From Sphaerosporella brunnea (lineage: Eukaryota > Ascomycota > Pezizomycetes > Pezizales > Pyronemataceae), in the NCBI GenBank assembly GCA_008704415.1, contig VXIS01000394.1, positions 1 to 39,787 of the forward strand: DNA of 39,787 nt. The letters run 5' to 3'. The translations under genes were made by a program, and so were the position numbers. Numbering within the stretch: position 1 is the stretch's first letter; every line of letters starts with the position of its first letter. Below are positions 8,903 to 17,526 of the stretch, piece by piece. The notes beneath the pieces were generated by a model. That model saw nothing but the letters and a program-made list of their open reading frames with translations, made no database searches and was not told where the DNA came from.

Positions 8903-8962
8903 GCCAGAATGAGTGATAGGCCGTGCGCGGCGAGTGATACGGCGTGCGCGGCGAGTGCCGCG
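8903..8962 (+). repeat. Short GC-rich tandem repeat
   Basis: The word GTGCGCGGCGAGTG with flanking GATA(G/C)GGC is repeated twice in tandem, followed by a third partial unit. A CA-rich stretch with many CCACAACCACC words follows to about 9060. Confidence 0.55.
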
Positions 8963-9141
8963 CCGCAACCTAGCTACCACCACCCGACAACACCAACCCC
9001 TTAATCACCGCCCCACAACCACCACCCCGACAGCACCTTCCCCACAACCACCAAATCAAAGGTATCTAAGCCTGAAGCTCCTCTATCTCACAAAACCATG
9101 AAGCTAATGTTGCGCGCAGTCAACATAATGGAGCACGCACA

Positions 9142-9804
9142 GTGCACCAAAAAGGAGCGCAAGGAGGCGCACAGGTGTGTTCACTACCTAGTCCACATTC
9201 AGGTTGGTCGGGAAAAATACTGGTATGTGCCCGAAGTCGAAGCTGCATAGTAGTGCTCCTGCAAACAGGGCTACTTGCTAGAAGCAGTAGTTTTGCTGCT
9301 GTAGAGGAACATGACGACAGCTTGCCGACCAGAGCCAAATCAGAGTCGATGGTACATGTTACTCCTTCAAACAGGGCTACTTGCTGGAAGCGGTGGTTTT
9401 GCTTGTGTGGAGGAACATGCGCCGGAGATCTGGGTCAAGCGCTTATTATTGTTGCCAGACTCTTCGCCAGTGTGGTCTTGCTTTTGATGTCTCGCCAGTT
9501 GAGGAAGTTTCTAGAACGATTTGGAACTGGACCAAGTACGACCACAACCACCACCACAACAGCAGTACCTGTGGATGTCAATGGCGAACAGGAATGGTTT
9601 CTTGATGCGGTGTGGGACTTGCGCATGAATGGTGGCGAGCTGGAGTACTTGATAAAGTGGACCGGAGAGGATGAGCCTGGCTGGGAGCCTGCTGTGGAAG
9701 TTAATGAGCTGGAAGCTATTGATCGATTCCATGAAGCATGTCCTAACAAGTCAGGCCCACTATCTGAGGAGTATGAGGATGAGTCTGATACAGAGGAGCA
9801 ATAA
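9142..9804 (+). CDS. Stand-alone chromodomain ORF, probably chromovirus-derived
   Basis: The frame is open from 9142, with a first ATG at 9349 (SESMVHVTPSN), and ends at 9804. The chromodomain lies at about 9580-9760: EQEWFLDAVWDLR, LEYLIKWTG, WEPAVEV, EAIDRFHEACPNK. It closely resembles the chromodomain at 220-432, but no integrase precedes it. The last residues are an acidic tail (EEYEDESDTEEQ). As in many Ty3 chromodomains, the third aromatic-cage position after KWTG is not aromatic. Upstream the reading frame covers a 106-bp-spaced direct repeat and a Thr run, and a small ORF (9098-9250) overlaps its start in another frame. It is either a retroelement remnant or a captured chromodomain gene with a missed upstream exon. 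The domain is certain; the gene model is not. Confidence 0.5.
   Translation: MHQKGAQGGAQVCSLPSPHSGWSGKILVCARSRSCIVVLLQTGLLARSSSFAAVEEHDDSLPTRAKSESMVHVTPSNRATCWKRWFCLCGGTCAGDLGQALIIVARLFASVVLLLMSRQLRKFLERFGTGPSTTTTTTTTAVPVDVNGEQEWFLDAVWDLRMNGGELEYLIKWTGEDEPGWEPAVEVNELEAIDRFHEACPNKSGPLSEEYEDESDTEEQ
9256..9419 (+). repeat. Direct repeat of 58 bp, spaced 106 bp
   Basis: Bases 9256-9313 and 9362-9419 agree at 51 of 58 positions. Four of the seven differences are A in the first copy against G in the second, and one of them makes a TAG in the first copy. Confidence 0.8.
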
Positions 9805-10054
9805 TAGGTTGGCTGTATGAGATAGTGGTGTGATGTGCGCAGGTTTTGTAATCTAAATGGAAAATGGTACAGGCGAGAGTTGCAGAAAATATCTTTTCAG
9901 CTGCCGATGTGATTAAAGATCAAGACCTTCCACTGGATTCCATCCCGTAACGGGATATCGCTTGTCCATGCCAATTGTATATTTTTGCGTCCTTGACTTG
10001 TGCGCACGGTGCAGAGACCGGGGCACCCTCTCACGCCATGCCTCTTTTATCATT
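9805..10054. other. Spacer between chromodomain ORF and copia LTR
   Basis: No gene is visible. An 11-bp near-palindrome CCCGTAACGGG lies at about 9945. Confidence 0.4.
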
Positions 10055-10219
10055 TGTTGGAACTCCAGATAAGGGTGACGCGTCCATGAGTCAGGACACT
10101 GCTATATGTAGCGAGGTTCTAAAGCGAGAGCGCCTGAATAAATAAGGCGCCCATCTCCCGGTCTCTAGATAGCAATACTAAATACATTCGTCGCTTCCTC
10201 CTCAATCAGATATTCTACA
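10055..10219 (+). repeat. Probable Ty1/copia LTR (165 bp)
   Basis: It starts TGTTGGAACTCC, a common copia-type LTR start, and ends TCTACA, inverted to the start. It lies 74 bp before a copia gag start codon. A TATA-like GAATAAATAAGG occurs near 10137. The tRNA primer site would lie directly after 10219 but I cannot assign it. Confidence 0.45.
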
Positions 10220-10293
10220 GATTAAGAGTCTCAACGTCTCTCAAGAAAAATCTCAAATCTTTACTCCTCATTTTATTTCTTTGAAAAAGAAAA

Positions 10294-10827
10294 ATGTCTT
10301 CCTCAAGCACCCACTCTCGTAAAGCGATCTTCGATTTCGCAAAGCTTGCCGGCTCTCAGAATTTCTTCATCTGGCAGGCGAGGATGACAGACGTCCTCAT
10401 TCGCGAAAATCTTTGGGACGTGGTCTCAGGAGAAAAAGTCCGACTGGCCGATCCCGATTTTCTCGATACGGAAACCCGTACCGGCCGAGCTACGGTAGAC
10501 ATCATTGACGATGATGCCGACGACGGGCAAACCGCCGAATCCTCATCCGCCGCGGCGACCCGTAGCAGGCCTACCCGAAGCACTGCTACTCGCCCTAGAT
10601 TCTCGGCTGCCATGTCAGGCGCAGCCGACAAAGACAAGAACAAGGAAGGGGAAGCCGCAACCTCAAGGGTTGTTGAATTTGGTCCTCGACTTAAACACGT
10701 CGGGCGATGTGGATTCGGAGCAGACAGCTGCCCACCCCGGGCTCAGTTTCTCCTTCTGATGCCGTTCTTTCGATCAAACCACAGCATGAGTTGTCGAATA
10801 CTCTATGCGTTTCCGCCGCCTGAATAG
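10294..10827 (+). pseudogene. Ty1/copia gag fragment
   Basis: The ORF begins MSSSSTHSRKAIFDFAKLAG and carries the copia gag N-terminal motif: KLAGSQNFFIWQARMTDVLI and ENLWDVVSGEK. This matches the gag amino end of fungal copia polyproteins. Similarity fades by about residue 125, and the frame ends at 10827 after 177 codons. No zinc knuckle, protease, integrase or reverse transcriptase follows, so the element is a 5' remnant. Confidence 0.75.
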
Positions 10828-11559
10828 CTTGAAGTTGCGGCGGTAACTCAACGGAGCAAAAATATTCCCAGGCGCGCTGCAGATGTCGTTGAAGAGACCA
10901 AACCAGATACGAAGCGGCGCGAACCATGTTGGCTTTTGGGCTCGCGGCCATGTGCCCGTGGCCACGTAGGTGGAGAAAGGAAATGGAACGCGCACGCGAG
11001 TTGGAAGTTGGGCTCTGAGTGATACCCTGTGCATCACCTCATATCCACCTCCATGTCACATCACGACAAACTTCACCCCACAACCAATCTTTGCGGCCGG
11101 GGGGGGCTTACCTGCAAGAAAGAAGAATAATGCTTTATTTACTACACTACACGATCTAAGGCGGGAGCAGAGTTTCATTAGACAATACCTGATCGCCATC
11201 ACGACACACAACGTTAACATCCAAGGCTGGGCAGCTGCATTGTTGCCGATGTTCTGACAGGGAAGGTGGCGGCAGATAATGGGGCTTGTCTGGTATCAGA
11301 GATGGGGGTTTATCGACAGGAAGTCTCTCGTATGAGTTTGAATAAACCGAGGAAGAAGTGTGAATAGAACAACTAGTGGCATTCCCAGCCGACATCGACT
11401 GAAGAGCTAGTTCCGTTCCCCACTTCAAAGCACGGGACTATACAGTCTCGAGGGATCCCGCTTTCAACCATGTTCCCAGCGGCTATGGCCATAGCTACAT
11501 CGCTGGTTTGGCAGGACATCAACTAGCACCGTAGCATACTGGATAACAAAGCAAACTCC
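10828..11559. other. Region without a supportable gene
   Basis: I see only short ORFs and a G run at 11099-11107. The start of this stretch adjoins the broken copia element and may be unrecognisable retroelement sequence. Confidence 0.35.
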
Positions 11560-11970
11560 TAGCTACTGACCGGTACTGCAGTGCTTGCCATACTTCGACA
11601 ACATTTCCCTCCACCACTTGTCGCACGTGCAAACCCGTCACAGAAAATCCCGACTGTGGACTTATCCAGCGCTCCACTCTCGGTTCATTCGCCAAAATCG
11701 AAATGAACAACGTTCCGACTTGAGATATTTTCCGCGAATAAACGAAGAAAAGTGGGCACATCATCATGTTTTGCGTTAAAAACAAACCCTGGCAGAGACT
11801 GGAGTGTGTTCCACAACACTGCTTCACGCCTGGTTTGGCAGGCCCGGTTTTCGCCCTGCTGCTTGCTGCTGATTCTAGACAGAAGGGACATGGCTCTGTC
11901 CCTTGGCCCCGCAAGATATGCTCAACTCTTTCCGCTGAGTACTTATGGTCAAAAACTGCAGTGTATCTAT
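11560..11970 (+). pseudogene. Decayed partial copy of the Clr2-like gene downstream
   Basis: This segment aligns in order with about 12970-13370 of the intact Clr2-like gene. GGTTCATTCGCC, then GAAATGAACAACG and CGACTTG match the region near 13106-13145. A stretch reading LECVPQHCFTPGLAGPVF corresponds to LDGVPQHCIMPWLARPDF, and WPRKICSTLS to WARKACSTFS. Frames shift between blocks and stops intervene, so it cannot encode the protein. Neither the N-terminal Clr2 region nor the C-terminus is present. It lies 330 bp upstream of the intact gene in the same orientation, as expected for a tandem duplication followed by decay. Confidence 0.82.
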
Positions 11971-12293
11971 AGTGTGCGGAACTAGTACTCTTGCGGTAAG
12001 CTACTCAGCTGCCATACGGAACCTCTTCCTGTAATTATTGTGGCTTGGAGAAATGTTCTTTCATCAATGTTTACAGCTATGGTACATCATACAATTCGGT
12101 TGATAGGAATCAACGCGTACTGTGCGTAATCTGAATCACGCCAAATCATTCGGCAGGTTCCGAAACCCCAGCGAAGATCTTACCCGCTCGACGCGTTCTT
12201 GTCTCCGCGCGAACTCTACACGTTCAGTCAGCATTTTTCCTCCATAGGGATTCTCAGTCTTTGTATCGCTCCGACCCGCACCTCTTTGCCGAC

Positions 12294-14131
12294 ATGCCGC
12301 CGCCGCAGAAATCCCTAACATACGAGCAGTTTGCCGCGCCTCGGTCGGATGGCAACGTCTCCACGCACCCAACTAACACCACGCAACCAAACACCCACCC
12401 GTCACAGCCATGGGAATATTTCCGTCCAGTTGAGAGGGATGAGCACAAAGATTTGGTGTGGCGCTCAAAGACAGCCAGTGCTGCAGCTTTGGCGTACACA
12501 AAGACCCCTCAACCCCCCTGCAATACCTTTATATGCGACTTTCCAGCGGGCTACAGGCTCTTTGAGCATATTAAACATAAACCGGTACGTATTCTTCTCC
12601 TCTCGTGCTTTCATTCTCCAACTTCTAATGCCCGGTTAATCGACAGGATGGTGCTAAGCGGACGGATACCTACCTCTTTGGCCACCCTTCTGGAGGGCGC
12701 TTTCGCTCCACGAACGAGTTCATACCTCACCTGATCCATCTGTTCGCAATAGATCCTGCCAATCAGAGTCCTCTTGTGGAGAGCCACAAGATATGTCCAT
12801 GCTGTCTCTGTAAAACTGGGGCAAAGGAAAGCAGGACTCCAGCAAGGACACCGAGCAGGGTGGCGGATATTCCGCCGGAGCAGGCCTGGAATGAGGCAGC
12901 CACATTGGAGCGTGTTGGAGAGCAGGAGACTCCTGGATGGATTTTGCGGAAAGGCGAAGTGGTATGGGTCTGGACTGGTACTGTCGATGCCCTCGAGAAC
13001 CCGGTCGACAACGTCGAGTCTCCCTCGTGGGCTGCCGGTATTATCTTCAGCAGGCCCTCTCTGAGCCCGGTCCCAAAGCTCCGGCCCGTTCCGCGCGCCA
13101 ACGCCGGTTCATTCGCCGATGTTGAAATGAACGACGCCCCGACTTGGGAAGACGGTGGCGAGGATAAGAAGAAAAATGGATATGTCATTGTGTTGTGCGC
13201 TGAAAAGGAACCTAAAGAGAGACTAGATGGTGTTCCCCAACACTGCATCATGCCGTGGTTGGCACGACCGGATTTCATCCAGCCGCCCGCCGCTGGATCC
13301 AGACGCAAGGAACATCCTTCTGTCGCTTGGGCCCGCAAGGCATGCTCCACTTTTTCATACTTCGACCCGACCGGTGAGAAGCGGCTTTATCCTTCCGGCC
13401 AAGACAAGACAGAAATGGCGACATTTTACAACGGCCTTTTTATCGGCGCAGAGAAGATATTCATCGGAGAGCCTGTGCGCGTTAAGAAAGGTGATAACTC
13501 CGACGAGGAGGATGTCCTCCTCGTAGAGTTCATCTATGTGGTAAATCACACCGACCAATTGACCGGAAAGCCTGTGGAGTCGGTCCACGTTGCTGGAAAC
13601 CTCTACGGCGACCCGACCCGCCACAAGAAGGGCGAGCTGACACCCGAGGAATGGATTGTCCTTCCTCTAAGAATGCGTATCGCGATAGATCCTGAGACCC
13701 GCGCTCCATGCCGGTGGTGCAAGGTTAGCAGAACGGCGCAGCGCTCCGAGTTAAGCATACATCACATTCTGGGGCGCTGGTATGAGCCACATGCCGTAAT
13801 CCAGTGGCGTCAACCTGAGGATCCTACCCTTGAAGCTAAAGAGGTTTCCAGCAGAGCAATTTCCCGCTCAAACGCCCTTGGATGGACCATGGATAACACC
13901 TTAGTGATCTTGAACCCAGAGGACAGGAACAAGCCCCAGCCAGGCAGGCTTGTCTTCCCTTCTGTCATCCCCACCAAGCGTAAAGCATCTGAAAGGGTTC
14001 CCGGTTCCGCCGAAAAGTCCCGCATGGCCCGTGCCGCCGCGGAGGACGCTGAGACCGATCAGGAGGAAGAGGAAGAGGCGTCCCCAGCCCCAATTGAGGG
14101 AACGACCGTAAAGAAGCTGGCCATCCGTTAG
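12294..14131 (+). CDS. Clr2-like transcription-silencing protein (SHREC-type subunit)
   Basis: Exon 1 is 12294-12584 and exon 2 is 12647-14131, split by a 62-nt intron (GTACGT ... CGACAG, phase 0), giving 591 residues. The N-terminal region spans the splice: DFPAGYRLFEHIKHKP joins DGAKRTDTYLFGHPSGGRFR and EFIPHLIHL (about residues 77-129), a form typical of the fungal Clr2 N-terminal domain. Next come a CPCCLC cluster (147-152) and the block GWILRKGEVVWVWTG (about 194-208). A Clr2/BAH-like region follows, with FIGAEKIFIGEPVRVKKG and VAGNLYGD (about 355-420). The C-terminus is acidic and basic low complexity. In fission yeast Clr2 acts with the HDAC Clr3, Clr1 and Mit1 in nucleosome remodelling for heterochromatic silencing; that role here is by family. 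A decayed partial paralogue lies just upstream. Confidence 0.82.
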
Positions 14132-15033
14132 TGTTGCAGGAACAGGGTTTCCCCCCTCTAAGCTTGGCTTGGCAGGTGCTTTTCGGTTTGTTCTGCATCA
14201 TCTGTTCTTTTTTTGTTGAACAGAATATTCTTTGTTCCGTTTGTATTTGGGTGTTTCTACTTATATCTTTTTCTTTTCTTTTTTTTTGGCGTTACTCTGG
14301 TTGGTTTTTCCTGTAGTGATTCTACTCGTTGGATTCAAAAAGATCAGTGCAGCGCTAAACAGGCCGGGTAACCGCACCCCACCAAAAAAACCACGACGAC
14401 AACCAGCCTCGCAAAGAGAAATCAATAACTACCCCAACGTTTCTTCAAAAATATTGAATATAGGCTCAAAAAAAAGAGATGATGCTAGGGATCAATATGG
14501 AGGCGCGAAGCAAACCAATTGAATGGAGCGTTCCCCAAATAAAAAAAGAAAGATCGGAATAAAAAGAAACCGGTGATTCGATTTTGGTGGGGCTCCCGTG
14601 GGTTAGGGTTACCTGTTCTAGTTTAGCGCTGTCCCGAATCCAACGATCCTTTCAAACACGAAGTCCTTGTGCCTTTCTGAAAACGAGCTCAGGCACGCAG
14701 TCACCCCACCGCTCATCTCATCTTTTTCCACTGGCCCACAGCAATATCAGTAAATGAAATAAATGAAAATCCGAAGCTTCCAAAACGACAAGCAAATAAA
14801 GTTGTTCCGCAGCGAGTTGCCAAGGCCGAGCGGCGGCATCCCGATTGGCTCGCTTGGATGTTCTGATTTGCTCAGCTCAGGGATCGGTATGGTTGGTTCC
14901 GCTTTGTGGGCTGTGCTGGCCCGCCAACGAGTCCGACGACTTGACCTGCGAGCGGGTGGCCTGCCTTCCATCTTCATCTTCTCCCATCCCCTACCTCCTC
15001 CACCACACGCGACATCGCGATAGTCAGCTCACC
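14132..15033. other. Intergenic region between Clr2-like and oxygenase genes
   Basis: The first 250 bases are T-rich and suit a 3' end region. The last 130 bases are pyrimidine-rich (TTCATCTTCTCCC, CCTCCTCC) and suit the oxygenase promoter and leader. No gene is seen. Confidence 0.5.
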
Positions 15034-16888
15034 ATGTCCTCCTTCACTGAGGTCCCGATCCTCGACCTTTCCCTCGCGTCCGATCCCGCGACGAAGCCGG
15101 CGTTCCTTGAGGACCTGAAGAGGGCTCTACTGGAAGTCGGCTTCTTGTATATCAAGAACACGGGCGTGGATCCGGAGCTGGTCGCAGACGTCGTCAGGCT
15201 TACAAAGGCGTTCTTTGAGCTGCCATTGGAAGAGAAGCTAAGGCTTGAGATGAAAAACTGTATCTATACTTCCCTTTCCCTTGCCCTTCCCCTTTCCTTC
15301 CCCCTCTTCTCACCTGCATAGCAGAAAGCTAATGAGTGCACACAGCTCCCCACTTCTTGGGTTACTCGAGACTCGGAAATGAAATCACGAAGCACGCTAC
15401 CGATTACCGCGAGCAGATAGATCTTGCTACGGAGCTCCCTGCGCCTTCTGTCGATGAGCCGCGATATCGCCGCCTGAGAGGGCCAAACCAGTGGCCGCAG
15501 GAGGATCTTATCCCTGGGTTCAGAGAGACGATCACGAAGTACATTGAGCGCATGACGGTGCTAAGTACTGAATTTACCTCGCTGGTATGTGTGTTATATA
15601 TCTGTCGAAGGTGCTTTTGGCCACGGATGTATCTGGGTTCGTGGAGCTCGATGGGGAGAAGCTGATTTTGTGGGTGTGCAGATTGCGGAGGCTATCGGTC
15701 TGCCTCCGGCTGCGTTTGAGAAGTTCTTTGAGGGCATCGGCGAGAGTGCTAGTGGCACTAAACGCCAGGACAAGTTGAAGCTCGTCAAGTACCCGGATAT
15801 GGGAGAGTTGAAGCAGGAGGGAGAGGGTGCGCAGGGAGGTATGTATACCCCATCTTCCAAGCGGGTCCATACAGATGCTGATTTTTGTCGCCGCGACATA
15901 GTGGGTCCTCATAAAGGTGTGTGCGCGCGACAGTAACGTCGTCATGCCGAGCTGACTAATGCATAACAGATTCGATGCTGTCGTCCTACCTCCTACAAGT
16001 TCCGCCGCACAAGACTCTCCAGGTCCAGAACTCTGCTGGTACCTGGATTTCGTGCCCGCCGATAGACGGTACCTTCATTGTTGCGATGGGACAGGGCCTT
16101 GAAGCTATCACTGGAGGCGTCGTCGCGTCAACCACTCATCGTGTGCTCTCACCAGCGGCTGGTGAGGGACCAAGATACTCCATCCCGTTCTTCCAGGGTG
16201 TCAGCTATGATGCTAAGTTCGAGAGCATGGATGTGCCTGAAGAAGTACGGAAGCTGAAGAAGGAGGTGATCGGAAATGATGTCGAGATGACGTTTAGGAA
16301 GGATATGTTTGAGAGACTCGGAGATGCGACTCTCACAAACCGCGTTAAGGTATGCAATCAGCCGTTTGCCGTGTTTCAAAACTGGCTAATAAAGGTCCAC
16401 GATAGTCCCACACCGATGTTGGCGAGAAGTACTACCCCGACATCCTCGAGCGTGTCAAGGCAATGCAGATCGCCGAGTCCGAGTCCAAATCCGACCTCGC
16501 AGTTCCCGACGGCGACAAACCGCAGGGAGGCCGCAGACGTGCACCCTCGATCGTGATCGACAAGGTGGACTCACTACCCAGCTACGGCGAGGACCCGGGT
16601 CCAAATGGAAGCTTGCAGCGGAAGGAGGCGTATGCCATGCGCAAGATGGATGCCGAGCCGGATGAGGTGCGTGTCCAGTCTCCGTCTCCGGAGCAGCAGC
16701 AAGAGGAGGACAAGCCAAAGGGCCGCAGAAGAGCGCCCACGATCGTGCTGGAAAAGATCGATGCTGCCCCCAGCTACGGCGAGGACCCAGGTGAGGATGG
16801 AAGCATAGAGCGCAAGCAGGCGTTCGAGAAGAGGAAGATGGATGCCACCCCCGACGAGATCCGCGTTATTAGGGATAGCTACATCTAG
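15034..16888 (+). CDS. 2-oxoglutarate/Fe(II)-dependent oxygenase (isopenicillin N synthase-like fold) with duplicated C-terminal tail
   Basis: Six exons are joined on frame and conservation: 15034-15259, 15346-15584, 15682-15838, 15902-15916, 15970-16349, 16406-16888; total 499 residues. The N-terminus is the DIOX_N type (VPILDLS, GFLYIKNTGV, FFELPLEEKL). The core has the iron ligands H211 and D213 (GPHKDS) and H269 (STTHRV), and the 2-oxoglutarate-binding RYS (R281, S283). The 15-nt fourth exon encodes the GPHK part of the HxD motif; skipping it would remove ligand H211 but keep frame. After the catalytic domain the protein carries two about 50-residue copies of a unit reading RRRAP(S/T)IV, PSYGEDPG, RK.A...RKMDA and PDE(V/I)RV, probably disordered. 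Such enzymes hydroxylate or desaturate small molecules; the substrate cannot be read from sequence. Confidence 0.93.
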
Positions 16889-17526
16889 ATGGGGTGATCG
16901 AGCGGATGGCGGAGATACCCTGTTGCGTGCGAGACGTGTTGTTTGTCACTTCCTACCTAACTACATCTGCTTTTCTTCTACGCATGGCATCCATCAATCT
17001 ATATGGGAAGTATGGGATCAATGCAATCAGTTGGCGGTGGTTTTAAAGATTCCGTGCCTGAGCAGGTGCTCCATCCATAATGTCCGGCAAGCGGAGAATG
17101 GATTCTCCGCCATGCAGGGCCCAGGACCCTCAACACCTATCTCGATCGCACACACCTGTGTGCCAGTGACGGGTATGTAGCTACCTGGTACCTAAGTATT
17201 CTGCACGTATCACGTAACACGTTGTCCAGCACGTGTGACACATCGGGTGGCAATCGGAAAGGCCTGATCAATGCGACGATGCTCACCCTGGCTGCTGGTT
17301 GGCTGACGCACGCTAGCCAGCTTCTTGCGCTCAAACGCGCTTGGTGCCCCTCCTGTGCTTGGCAAAGGCGGGGGAGGGTGAGAGATTGGAGAGCTGAATG
17401 CCAGGCAGTTAAAGCTGCTGCTGCTGCTGTTCCTCAACTCAACTCCCCCTTTCTCTCCATCTCCCCCTTCCACCCCCATCGACGAAAAAAAAAAAAAAAA
17501 AACCCTCCCCAGACGCATTCACCACC
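16889..17526. other. Intergenic region and HET-C leader
   Basis: No gene is visible. A 20-base A run (about 17484-17502) flanked by C/T-rich sequence immediately precedes the HET-C start and probably lies in its 5' leader. GAGAATGGATTCTC at 17095-17108 is a short palindrome. Confidence 0.5.
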
